DNA of 64,000 nt from Oxyruncus cristatus (Eukaryota > Chordata > Aves > Passeriformes > Cotingidae): NCBI GenBank assembly GCA_013399855.1, contig VXAY01000767.1:3965487-4029486 (forward strand), given 5' to 3'. Positions 48,841-60,188 of this stretch are shown here, in pieces. The notes under the pieces were generated by a model, which worked only from the letters and a program-made list of their open reading frames with translations, ran no database searches and had not been told where the DNA came from. Both the position numbers and the translations under genes were made by a program. Numbering within the stretch: position 1 is the stretch's first letter; each line of letters opens with the position of its first letter.

Positions 48841-51322
48841 GGGAGGTTCTGAATTTTCCTACTGAACAGCTTTGCCCACATTTAAAGATCTCTCATCCCA
48901 AGCAGTGTTTCTGGCCCCAGATGAAAGGTGAAAGCCTGAGGGGACAGAAGTAGTTCAGGACAGGATTTTCAAAGGCTGGATCAGGGCATTGTCTCAGACT
49001 CAGAAAGCACCTTTCTTCCCTGTACCCACTCCAGGGTTAGAGATCTCGTCACTGGCTTACCCAGGGTTGCTCTTCCTCACCACCCCAGCACTGCCAAATT
49101 CTTCACTGAACATCATCATGGCTTCAGCAGGAAAGGCTAAGAGGAAGGGTAACTCCAGAATCCAGTGGTTACAGTGCTCTGCTGGGAAAAGCAGATGCAG
49201 ACATGAAGCATTTCTTTGCATGCAAAGGGAGATCTGCTAAACCAGGTTTCCTGATATGTACAGCTCATGGATGAGGTCACAGGGTTCATGCCCTCTCCTT
49301 GTCTTCCTTGACTGGAAAGTGAGGTCACTACTAAGAGAAAGTCTCAGGTACTGAGTGGTACAAAACACTGCAGCACTACAGCTGTGCTGGCTCCTATGAA
49401 TCAATCTGAACTACAGCATTCCTGTCTCAAAAGGTTGAAATCCAGCTCATCCTGTACTTTATCTGCATGCTTCTCACATACCCTGGCTCTAACACTTGTC
49501 TTATCCCACAGAAAGCCAGTGCTACTCACTAAACATGAAAGCTATTCAGAAGAAGATACATTTTGAATAAGGAGGTTGGCTTAGCAGTCTCATGAAACCC
49601 TTCCCCAAATCCTTTTTTGGGTCTGAGTCCAAGGCTAAAAGACACCCCACTGCTCAGCCTCCATCTAGGGTCAGCCAGCTCTCTGAGCAGCTTCCTTTAG
49701 GGTCCCTCCTTCATGTTTGACTCAGCATTCCCAAACCTCCTGCAGGCACCAGGATATGCAGATCAGCAGTAGCTTTGCCATACCTGCGACTCAGATGTCT
49801 ACAGGCTTCTACATGGATGCTTCCCGCTGTTTTGAGTTGAGTCAGGAGCTTAAATAACTGAAAAGTTGATCCTGTAAGTCTTCCTTTCCAGCCTCAGCCC
49901 TTAATGTTTCAGTCCCCTATGCCAGGAGCTATCATTTTTGGTTACAAAAGGCTTACATTCATGCCTTACCGATGACATAAATTACAGGACTTCAATTTCT
50001 GAGAAGCAATTTTGAAATATGAGATAAATATGCCACAGCTCTTATGCAGCATGGTTTCCAACTTATTTTACTGCTGACTGTCAGCATAAAATGAGATTTT
50101 ATAGAACCCAACCTAAAAAAGGAAGTTTATCGTAGAACTGCTGATAGACTCTTTGTAATGTGTTATATGTTAATGCTTTTAAAATTCCTCACATGCAATT
50201 TAATTTTAAAAAAAGGAACAGACAAGTATGAAACCTGACCACTGATACAGTCTTTTCACTGTGAAAGGATCTTAGGGTATTTCCACACATACACATTACC
50301 CCAGGGTAATTCACCTTTCAGTTGCTAGCAAGAAAATTGCTATCTTCATAAAAAAAATTGCCTCAAGGAACTTGACAAAAGTTGAACTATTCCATTAATG
50401 AGATTTTAATGAGCAGCCCAGTGAGATGAGGGAATTACAAGAGGATTTTATTTTTTTCTGTTCTACAACTACTGTTTTATCACAACAGAATAAATACATC
50501 TCCACGAATACATCTGTTGTTCTCCATGGTTTTGCAGTAGAGATAAATTAGACCTGATACTTCTTATTGCAATTCTATAGTTCTGGTTACAAAAACACCT
50601 TCATGGTTTCCTCTCAACAGCAAAAACCTTGTGACTGCAAACCCTGAGAGAGAAGCAGTTGGATTCATCTTCAGATGCCATGTTTTGCTAGTGTTGGCAA
50701 AAACAACCTCAATGAGGACTTTCTTTCTTCATGAAAAAATTCAGCAAAAAGCAAAGCTTTGTCTAAACTTTGCATTCAGTCACAACACTTCTGCTTTTTG
50801 TCCCAGAAATATAAAGGGATCAAAAGTCTTATCTCAGAAATTTCAGGTAACACTCAGGATCTAGATTTTCTGGTGTTAACTTCAAGTCATTAACAATATG
50901 TTGGATATTTATTTACGTATGGACCCCTTTGGATGTTGGTTCTGCACCATCCCCTTACCTCAGGATCCCACTGTCCAGTAGTATGTCAAGTGCTCTCACA
51001 GGTATTCCACTTCTACAGCTTATTGTCTGTGCACCCTCTCCTCAAGAAGGAAGACTGTAGCCTGTGGGAATGGGCTGCTGTGAGTATTTCACAGCACAAT
51101 AACAAATAATTCTTACTTGACAGCAATCATATACCCCTTAAAAAAACGATGGGAATCTCAGCACTCGTCTCAGTTGCAGTAGGAGAAGAAATAATATTTA
51201 TTATGTTTAAAAATCAAGGGAGAAGAAGGAAACTTTTCTTGAATCTAAGCTAATTTTGACTGTTGCACGTTTTACATACTTATAATCCCAGATCCTCTCA
51301 TCTCCTGCCTTCATAAATATTT
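48841..51322. other. Non-coding DNA, no recognisable gene
   Basis: Mixed to AT-rich background with frames of 83 codons or less (48989-49240 plus). No transposon, tandem array or CpG cluster was noticed. Confidence 0.6.
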
Positions 51323-51339
51323 TAAATAAATAAATAAAT
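51323..51339. repeat. (TAAA)4 microsatellite
   Basis: Four TAAA units plus one base. A short simple repeat that could be length-polymorphic. Confidence 0.9.
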
Positions 51340-51852
51340 GTTACCACAGAAGTAAAAGACCACCACATACTAATTACACACACAATTTGTGAGGAAATGG
51401 GATTGCTGTGATCAGTGAAAGGCAAAAACATTACACATTATGGTATTTGTTCAGAACAAATGTAAAAGTAAAAGCCAAACCCAAGCAAAAGTGACATTTC
51501 TCTTTGAACTCATACATTGTCTTAATTAGAAACAAACAGGCCGACGCAGCAGAAGCTGACCACCTCAGTGAGATCAGAAAAGACTTCTTCAGGTCTCCTC
51601 AGAGAATATTTACAATTGCAAATCAGATTGTGGAACAAGCACAAAGCAGTAAGTGTCCTCCTCCAGTCTGACTTAAATCCAGCTCTGTGACAGTACTGAA
51701 GCTAATTTAGGTATCCTGATTTAATAACTCCTTTTACAGCAAAAACAACAATAAAGAAGGTTTAGCTGCTAATTTTTACTATGTATCTTAACATCTAACT
51801 TTCAGATAAGTTTAAAAATAGGACAAGTGTTATTTCTTTCATTTTATTGAAG
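51340..51852. other. Non-coding DNA upstream of an exon-like segment
   Basis: AT-rich background. It ends in the pyrimidine-rich sequence TTATTTCTTTCATTTTATTG, which could act as the acceptor tract for the next segment. Confidence 0.55.
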
Positions 51853-52112
51853 GCTACATCACAAAAGCAACATGTTCCCCAAGGTCAGGAGGGTTGGCAG
51901 CAGAGCTGGAACAGCAGTGCCCAGCTGAGAGTTATATTCCGTGGTTCCCTGATGCAAAAGGCAATCAGAAAACACAGGCACCTCTGCCCCTTGAGAACCA
52001 GTTTGCCTGAAGAGCTGTTTGTACCTCTGAAAATACTCAATCAGCTAATCTGGGGGCCACGAAGTGAGGAATCCGAACCGGAGAGCACACTGAAAGTTCT
52101 TATCCTGAGTAC
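51853..52112 (+). other. Exon-like segment with splice-like borders, unconfirmed
   Basis: A pyrimidine tract ending in AG at 51852 precedes 260 bases that stay open in one frame, and TAC/GTAAGA at 52112/52113 is a plausible donor. The frame starts in phase 0 and leaves two extra bases at the donor. The product is polar and mixed, with pieces such as SLPEELFVPLKILNQLIWGP and an acidic part reading SEESEPE. Five CpG sites occur, more than in the flanks. Read through instead, the frame stops at TAA 52114-52116, with an AATAAA at 52127-52132, so a terminal exon is another reading. No family is recognised. Confidence 0.22.
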
Positions 52113-52238
52113 GTAAGAAGGAAAACAATAAACCTCTTTCACTGTATCTCCATTTTCCCCTGTTATATTCATCTACCAGTTCGCCCTCTTCACCATTCTC
52201 CACCTCCATCAGTGTGTATATGCATTACTCGAACAAAA
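52113..52238. other. Short non-coding spacer
   Basis: C- and T-rich sequence between the exon-like segment and the HOX/CDX-type motif cluster. Nothing else was seen. Confidence 0.6.
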
Positions 52239-52620
52239 CAATAAAATCCGAGCGTGGAAATAATTTTTCATAAACTACATAAAAACAGCCCCTATTTGAG
52301 ACGACACTGTGTTTCTCCACTCCCACACACATTACAAATAGCCTACAATGGCACAGGGACTCTGTGGGGTATGATTTATTGCCTTGATTTATTGAACTGA
52401 GCAATGACAGAGCTCCCGCTTGACAAGTTTTCGTTTCTTCGTGGCAAGTAATTAGCCTTCATATTGCCAAAGGGCCCTTCAGCTGCCCTGTCAATGCTGT
52501 TCCAACCTAATGAAAATACATCATCTTATCATAGTAAGACATTTACATTATTCACATGCTGCTTTCCAGTAGCCTCTCATTAGCTCCAGCCTGCTTAACT
52601 TTGCTGGTTTATTTGTTGCA
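52239..52620. promoter_or_regulatory. Candidate enhancer: posterior-HOX/CDX-type and homeodomain sites
   Basis: The nine-base word GATTTATTG occurs twice, at 52373 and 52386, 13 bases apart. Each copy contains TTTATTG, the form preferred by posterior HOX and CDX proteins. The complementary form CAATAAA lies at 52239-52245, and the related CATAAA occurs at 52269 and 52278. A TAATTA word lies near 52450 and further TAAT words follow. CpG is mildly retained. There is no open frame of note and no transposon. These are the properties of a developmental enhancer, but conservation cannot be tested here. Confidence 0.3.
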
Positions 52621-54669
52621 ACAAAACGAAAAATATGATGCTCAAGGAGGAAGGGAATCACTCAGCTTCAATCTTGTCTTACTGCTGGGTTAAAGCAGGG
52701 CCTTCTGACACCCCCATACCAAAGATTTTGAAGAGAGGATGTGAGGATATACACCCCAGCACACATTTTGGGCTATATATTTACTCCTTAGCCTTCACAG
52801 AGCTGCATCCTGTCATTAAGCTCCACCACAAATAACAGGCAGTGTTATAATCTGCACTTCATCACAGTCATAATCTCTCTCCTACCTCTTCCTCCTGACA
52901 GGTAGTTTACAACTATCTGATCCTGATACCTAGCTCATCTCCTGCCAAGCTGCCAGTGCTCTAGGCCAGCAAACAAAATCTATAACCACATCCCTGCTTC
53001 TTCCCTAACTACCTGGGGAGAGGATAACTGTCAGGAGTTCAACATCCTTGCTAACTCTTTCAGGCTGGGACCAAACCCTGCAGGCAAACAGTCCAGCTGG
53101 GGAGAAAGAGGAGCTGTGAGGGCCTGCTGTCCAAGCCACAGTGCTGCCAGGTTTATGCAGAGGAAGAGGGTCTGCTGAGTAATTCCATAAAACCCCGCAA
53201 ACAGAGCTCCCATTGGAGATTGTGAAATGTAAAGTGATTCAGCACCTCAGCACATATCACACACAGACCTAACCAAAATAACTTTAATCCAGCCAGTGCA
53301 GCTGCCAAGAACAATCCTGTCCAGCAGCAAGATCTTCAGCAAGGCTGCACCTGGGACCCCTGGTTAGGATGACAGTCAGATTTGCGAGCAAGAAAAAGCA
53401 TGTGGTGAGGGTGAACAGATGAGCTGCCACAAAACACACATTCAGCTAGGCTGTCTTATAAACATTCTAGAATGATGGTACATGCTTTCAGAGTTCTTTT
53501 AGCATTCCAATCCACAGATTAAGATGTTTTCTACACCTTGCAATTAATTTTGTTCCTGTTTCTGGGACAGGGGTCTCTTCCACATCCATATAGGACTGGT
53601 CTGTCCATTGACTAGGAGTCTGTACTGCAAGAGAGACAAATTAGGAAGCAAAGCATCCTTATGAAGAAAACCTAATTCCTTCATCTGCAATGGATGATGA
53701 AGAAACATAATTTTTACCTTGTGGACTTCAAAGCTGTCAATGAATTGCTTAATCTATAGTGAAAAATTCATTCTGCCACCAGCAAGTATTAAAAAGGTGT
53801 AGGAAACCAGCACCTGGCAAAGATGCTTCTACAGAAAGCTGCTTTCTTTGCAGAAGCTATCTTGCTAACTGGTCAGTGGAGTATTTAGTGAGTTTATATT
53901 TAAGAAGGATCTAACTTCCATCTGGGCTGCTGGAGACTTGTTTGGTTTATGCCAGGTAACAGTCTAACCTTAGGTGGATGCAAAAGAGTAAAATAGGGAA
54001 TAAGGCCCCCAGAGCTGTGCTGTTCTGGGGCCGTTCTCAGAGCTTGCCTTCCCCAGGAGACATAAGGAGGGGAAAGCTCATCTCATTGCCCTCTCTTTAA
54101 TCCTAGCAGAGAAAGACAGTGAGGAAAAGGTGAAGTATGCTCTCAGTCTCAGCAATCCCACTGGATTGCACACCTGAGAAATACAGTATGTAATATTCAT
54201 GAAGTGGGCATATTTCTCCCAGCATGTTCTCCACCACAAATGAGAGATAACAGATAAAAACATTGTTCTCTAAATCCCACATTCTTCCCCAGAGATCCTT
54301 TGAGGATGATCAAGACACATATAACTCCTCATTCTGGTTTTCTACTTCTGCCTTTATCCACGGAAGGTATGTCTCATCAATAGCCTGCTGCTTACTCTTT
54401 TGTTTTATTTCAGCTTTCAGGACAAACAATTCCCTGATGTAAAACTACTGTCCAGAAGAGCAAAGCCCAAAATGGACACTGTCTTCTGTTTGCCTGTTTT
54501 TATTTTTGCTGGTATTGCCTTTGATACTAACACTGTATCTTCCTTTCAATCTGCGAAGTACCTAGAACACTTTCTACTGTACAATCAAAAAATATGAAAT
54601 ACTCAAAAAACGTTGCTTGGGAAGCATTGAGTAACAAAAAACCAGCTGTTCTACAGCCACGTATTTTGA
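52621..54669. other. Non-coding DNA, no recognisable gene
   Basis: Mixed background with frames of 66 codons or less. No repeat or exon-like structure was strong enough to name. Confidence 0.65.
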
Positions 54670-54695
54670 CAACAACAACAACAACAAAAAAAAAA
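54670..54695. repeat. (CAA)6 microsatellite running into an A tract
   Basis: Six CAA units at 54670-54687 are followed by a run of A to 54695. It is a simple repeat, possibly an eroded A-rich tail. Confidence 0.92.
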
Positions 54696-56751
54696 GTAAG
54701 GGTTGATTAAATTTGTGCTGTACAGTTTAAGTGTTGCTATTCCAACTGTGAGCAACTACATACTTCATCTTGAGCTTGCCTTTCAAGGCAATGCCTTAGG
54801 AGGGTCTTTAGTCATAGTTCCTTGCTCACTGCAGAAGTTTCCCCGTGCCAGTGCCATTATGCAAACAGCAGCCTTGGAAACTGTGATATTGGGCTTCTAA
54901 TGTTAAGGCCAAAGGCTGCAGATAAAAAAGGTTGTGGTGACCCAAGGGAATCACGTATTCCTTCTAATTGCTTTTTTCATTTTCAATCTGAATGTTTAGT
55001 GACAAAAGCCTACTGAAATTTCAGGGTAGGGGAAGGAAGGAGGGTGAGAACAGAAAAGTAATCACTTTTTCAAGTCTCCTTAAGCCCTAAAGGAGATTCA
55101 GTGGTGAAGTCTTGAAAGTCGAAAACTAGGTCCTGCTTTTCTACCTGAGTGATCACAAAAAAAATATGCTAAATTTGCCTGATAATTGAATCCTAAATAC
55201 CAAAATGAAAAAAGCAAAAGCTGAAAGTTGCAAGAAAATTAAAGTACATTTGTAGGGATTTTAATGACAAAAGAAATCCTTCTTCTTTTTTTCCCCTTGA
55301 CCCACTTATTATCAGCTTCATTTAAATCTTGCTGTGGGTCATGTAAGCTCTGATGCCACTCCTGTAAGCAGTAGGGAGCTTTCTTGTAGGCTGAAGGCTT
55401 TATGGCAGATAAAAAGCCTTCCCCAGGATGTGGGGGCTTTTAAATCTCATTGATCCCTTTTTGACTCTCCATTCTGCTTTTCCTTATGAGGATTTGTTTC
55501 GTTTCTGCCAACTCTGGAAGCCTCATCCCTCCAACTTTTTTTTACTGGCATTTTTCTTTCCTTTCTCTTTTCTTTTCTGAGAAGTCTCCCTCATACTTCA
55601 TTACTTCCCCACTTGGTCACATCTTTCTTTCTCAGTTCCCTGTGGTGGGGGGATGCTCTCATTCCCTGTTGTGTGTAACCCATCACCTGACAATGCTGGC
55701 ATTTCTCTTCTCAAAGTACTGCAAAACTCAACACCAGAGCTATTTCTACATCCCCAAGTCTGATTTCCTCACAGCACTTCCCAGCACTGCTTAACTGTGA
55801 AGAGATGTCCTCAGAGATGACAATTCATGTACAGACAGTGGATCTCTGAAAAGCTATTTGTACTCACCGTGCCCAAGAATTTGTGCAAGGAAGGGGAAAA
55901 GCTATGTGTCAGCTATGTGTCCCTGTTTTGATTATTGTTCAGTAACTCTGAAACTAAAGGCCCCATTTGCAAAGACGGGGTTCAGCCAAGACACAGAGGT
56001 GCTGATACAGATGCCAGCTGAGAGGCAATGGCAGTGCAGGAGATGATCTATTATTAGCTTCAGGCAAGCTGGCACCAAGTCCTACAAGCTGCTGAGTTAA
56101 TGAGTCACGAGAACAGGATGGGAACAAAGACATCCCCCAGGATAAACACTGATGTCCTTCAGGGGCTGAACCAGAGATTCGAAGAGCTGATTCTCAGAGT
56201 GGCTGAGTCCAGAGGAATTGCAGTTGATCAGCATCACTTCACACCCTCCTGCAAACCACCCACAAATGTGGATCCTTTCTATGTGGCCATTTAGTTACCA
56301 ACTGTGTATCTCAGAGATCTTCACAAGCAGACCTTTCTTAAGCCTTCTCAAGCAAAATAGATTCATCTATGGAGTTCTTAACTACAGCTCTCATTTCAGC
56401 TCCCCGGTGTGTTACAGGCCTTTGTGTAACACGTGAGTCTAAGTAACAGAGATTCTGCTCCCAGTAAAAAAGTAAATACTAAATCTCCCTTTTAATTCAC
56501 TGAAGTCTTATATTGAGCCAATGGTTTTATAGCATTGCCAAGCAGCCATTCTGCCTCTCCTTAGTGCGCTTGGTCTTGCAGACTTCCTCCTCTTTATGCT
56601 ACAGTGTTGAAACAGATAGAATTGTGCAGACAAATCACAACTGAGGGGGTTAAAAATCCCCAATGTTTTGAACTGTTTTAGTAGTGTTTTTCAATATTTT
56701 CCTTCTTTTTTCTTTTCCTGTTTAAAACTCTGCCAAAAGCAACGAGTAAAA
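54696..56751. other. Non-coding DNA, no recognisable gene
   Basis: Mixed background. The word AGCTATGTGTC is tandemly duplicated at 55900-55921. A 64-codon plus-strand frame at 56100-56294 contains a charged helix-like stretch (LNQRFEELILRVAES) but has no good donor site. Other frames, up to 102 codons at 55486-55794, are not recognisable. Confidence 0.6.
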
Positions 56752-56786
56752 GAAAAAAAGAAAAAAAGAAAAAAAGAAAAGAAAAA
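56752..56786. repeat. GA-rich microsatellite, (GAAAAAAA)n
   Basis: Three units of G followed by seven A, then shorter GAAAA units. A purine-only simple repeat with no adjoining element recognised. Confidence 0.93.
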
Positions 56787-57439
56787 TCAAAAAAAGGGAA
56801 GGGGAGGAATTACAAGCATGATCCAAAACCTAGTGCATTAGGTAATCTTGAGATGCACACTCCTCTAGCCCATGTACTCCAGTGAAGGAGTTTCCCAAAA
56901 TGCAGTAAGAAGTATTTCTGCCTTCTTCTGCATTCTCAGACACAGACACAGCCCAAGAACTCTGACAGACAGAAAAAAAAAAACCAGAATGGTACATCAT
57001 AAGACCTTCAAGACAGCACTTGGATTCACTTCTAACAGACTCTTCTCATCGCTTTGTCACATCTAGATTAGATGTCCAGCATTTAAGAGGTTTCAGAAGC
57101 TTATACAACAAAAAAGAGATAGAACTAGAACTGCTGACTATCTTATACACAGAACATCAACTAGAAGAGTTAATGAAAAACTCTCTTCAATGAGAGTAAC
57201 TGCGTTATCCTCTCAGTGAACCAGTCACAGAAAGTGTATTAAAAGAGTAAAAATATGACAAATGGTAGTAACTCTCGCTCGATGCCATTTCAATAGAAAT
57301 TCCAGGAGAAAAGAGGAAAACCAGGGTGAGTATGCTTCCCAGCAGTGCTTGGGTCACAAAGAAGGAAAATTATGATAACATGACATGCCTTTTTAAAAAA
57401 CATGAGATATTAGAGATATAATCTCAGAGGTTATATAAA
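56787..57439. other. Non-coding DNA, no recognisable gene
   Basis: AT-rich background with frames under 65 codons. Nothing was recognised. Confidence 0.6.
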
Positions 57440-57560
57440 GTGCGTAAGACATCGTGCAGCTAATTAATGCATCTAATCTGTATGAATAAGGCCCATTTAA
57501 TGTATTTGTCAAGAGCCCCTATTTGAAATGGCTGATGTGAAACCCTTACAGAAGTTAAGA
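57440..57560. promoter_or_regulatory. Candidate enhancer: homeodomain and POU-type motif cluster
   Basis: TAATTAATGCATCTAATC at 57471-57488 overlaps several homeodomain words and the palindrome ATGCAT. It runs into ATGAATAA at 57482-57489, which matches the POU1F1-type pattern ATGNATAWW. ATTTAATG follows near 57495. Two CpG sites lie just upstream. There is no open frame and no repeat. Density suggests a regulatory element, but the evidence is weaker than for the segments near 41800 and 48600. Confidence 0.25.
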
Positions 57561-59544
57561 CAGAAGTTTCTGTGCCTGGATTTCCAAGTACTTCCAAGCT
57601 GACTGAAAGTTAATCACAGTGGGCTAAAACAAAGATGAGTGAAAGTGGAAATTACTGGCCCACACACCAGAGAGACTGACAGTGAGGGGGCTTAAGTACC
57701 TCTCTGAATAGTTAAAAGTTCTACCCTAAAAGGAAAAGTCATAATCCCAGCATGCCACTAACCCCTGACGCCAGTATTCCTCCTAGAAACACGTATGGCA
57801 GATCCGTGTTCTCTGGTGCTCTCTCGCCACATTATCTGTTATACATAAACTGGCTGAGCTGCTTTTACAGCTATTGAAGATCCTTATATCCAACAAAGAA
57901 TTTTGGCACTACAGATTCCAGCCTAACACTTAAGGACAGAGACAAGATACTCTAATAATACATCACTGGATAAGAATATTTTTAAGAGTTTTTTGGTTTT
58001 CTAATTCTAGAAAGATAGCCAAACTTGCTTGCAGCTTCTCATATGAAAAGAGTTCCTTATGTAGTCCAAGGACTTTCAGTACAAACTCAAGTAGAGGAAA
58101 TATTATACATTTATTGTATAATTTATTAAAATAAATCATAGTATGATATCATCTGTTGATTCTTCTTATCTGTTAAAACAAGATGAAGAAATAAGTAAAA
58201 AAGGTAATTTTCATTAGATATTTCTTCACTATAATATTCTTATTTGTACTCTTTTCCTAACATAGGCAAGGCAACCAAGAAGTTTTAGGAAGCAAGCCGG
58301 GGAAATAATTACCTCCTTAAATAAAATTTAAAAACCCTCATCCTTTGCTTGCTGCTGGAAGGTGAGAAAGCACATAAAAAATGCACAAAGGTCCAGCTGC
58401 TCCTGTGCAGCTCAAAGCCTCCTGCTTTTTGCAGGTCATTTTAACAACACATTCATGTGTCAAATCTAAAATGTCAATGCTTTGAAGTGCCAACAGGGAA
58501 AGGAGAAGCAATACTGGGACTAAAAAAACAGGGCCCATATGGACATGTCAATTTATTATTTACAAAGCAAATTTTGGGTTTTGTTCTCTGATAAGGACTT
58601 CAGCTGTGATCTTTGGTGAGTCATTTTAGGACAAATCTGAAGAAAGACTTTGGTTCCAGAGTCCTGCCTGATTTCCATTTGAGCAGTGCAAATCCAAATT
58701 AAAGTCCTCAGAATCACCCCATAGCTACTACTCCACCAACTCTTCACGTTTTACCAAACTGCCTTTATAAAATATAATTTCCTGGAAGTGTTAAGAAACA
58801 ATCTACTTCAGGCCTGCTCTAAACCACTGCCTGTGGAGTTTTTGCACTGATAGACAGAAATAGTATATGAAGTCAAGGAAAAAGGCAGTAGCATCCAGCT
58901 CTCTGTCCTTCCACAAAAGTACCAACACTGGGGTAGAGATCAACATCCCTTTCTCTTTCTATCAGTGTGTCTTTAACTTTGCCATAAAACATAAACTTGC
59001 ACCTGGAGCTGACAGTGATTTTCTTCTTCCATCCCAGTTCCCTCGGGAACTTGCACTTGAGGAGGTATTATCTCAACAGACTGTCAGTGGAGGCGTGAAT
59101 TCATTGCTCCTACTGCCTGGCTCAGCTTTCCAACCACTTAGCTACTGGCTAAACAGCAGGTACCTTCTCCATCTGGATTCTGAAGGTTGTCTTCTCAGTT
59201 TTTGCAGCATTATTCCAGGAGCAAGGCTGTGATCCTCAAGCAGAAGGAGCTGTCTCCCCACTGACTGCTGGCATCTTCTATAGCCCTTTCTGCCTTTCTT
59301 CTTGGGTAATAACAGACAACAAGCATCTCCTGTGTGCTCTCCCCTCCACGTGTTGAGTTCTGCAAGCTTCTCCCACTCTTTTGATGGAGACAGTAGATGC
59401 CTGGTTTAGCTTAGGATGAAGTGATTAGCCATAATTTCAAAGCCACTACAAGTCAACGGCAAAGCTAAGCTGAACTACTAAGCCAGCACTGCTTGGGCCC
59501 AAGCCTTGGGAACAAAAATGCAGGTTAATACAAACACAGACTCA
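57561..59544. other. Non-coding DNA, no recognisable gene
   Basis: AT-rich background. The largest frame is 121 codons plus at 58867-59232, with no recognisable domain and only weak splice-like sites. No transposon was seen before the CR1 copy that follows. Confidence 0.6.
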
Positions 59545-60188
59545 TTGTTAGCTAAGGAAGAGCTGGAAAGTGAACTATTACAGTAACTTGACCCCTAGAA
59601 ATTTATGGGCCCTGACAACATCCACCTGAGGGTGTTGAGAGAGCTGGTTGATGCCATTGTGTCTCCAAAATCTTTAAGAAGTTATGGAGATCGGGGGGGG
59701 ACATTCCAGCAGACTGGAAAAAAGCTCTGGACAGGCTAGAGAGGGTCCATAGAAGGGCCACAAAGATGCTCAAAGGACTGGGAAGCCTGTTGTATGAGGA
59801 AAGGCTAAGAGAACTGGGTTTATTCCACCTTGAGAAACAAGGGTAAGGGGAGATCTTATCACCACGTTCCTGAATTTAAAGGGTGACTACGAAGAAGATG
59901 AAGACTCCCATTTGACAAGGAATCACATGGAAAAGACAAGGGGTGGTGGGTACAAGTTACTCCTGGGGATATTCCAGTTACATAAAAGAAGAAATTTTTT
60001 CACTATAACAATAATCAGTCGGAATAATCTCCCCAGGGTAGTGGTGGATTCCTCAAAATTGGACATTTTTAAGATTTGGCTGGGCACTCTGCTGGGCCAT
60101 CTTGTCTAGACCGTGCTTTTGCCCAGAAATGTTCGACCAGATGATCCTTGAGGTCCCCTTCAAACCTGTTATTCTATGAATCTATGAT
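59545..60188 (+). mobile_element. CR1 LINE copy with internal deletion
   Basis: This is a plus-strand CR1 non-LTR retrotransposon. Its 5' part (about 59545-59725) encodes the start of the ORF2 reverse transcriptase domain, with GPDNIHLRVLRELVDAIVSP matching the conserved GPD.IH.RVLREL.D pattern of CR1. At about 59724 the sequence jumps directly to the distal part of ORF2 (GGACAGGCTAGAGAGGGTCC onward). The middle of the reverse transcriptase, including its catalytic aspartates, is therefore missing. The frame at 59912-60109 gives the ORF2 C-terminus (TRGGGYKLLLGIFQLHKRRN, then NNLPRVVVDSSKLDIFK). The 3' end at 60171-60188 carries ATTCTATGA-type terminal repeats. The upstream limit is approximate. 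Frame disruptions and the deletion make it a dead copy. Confidence 0.93.

Noticed and set aside
52286..57530. Shared 13-base word AGCCCCTATTTGA in two enhancer-like segments
   Set aside because: Dozens of shared 13-mers are expected by chance in 64 kb, so it carries no weight.
58867..59232. 121-codon plus-strand frame with a CAG/GTACCT donor-like site
   Set aside because: The acceptor side is weak and the product has no recognisable features, so I treat it as chance.
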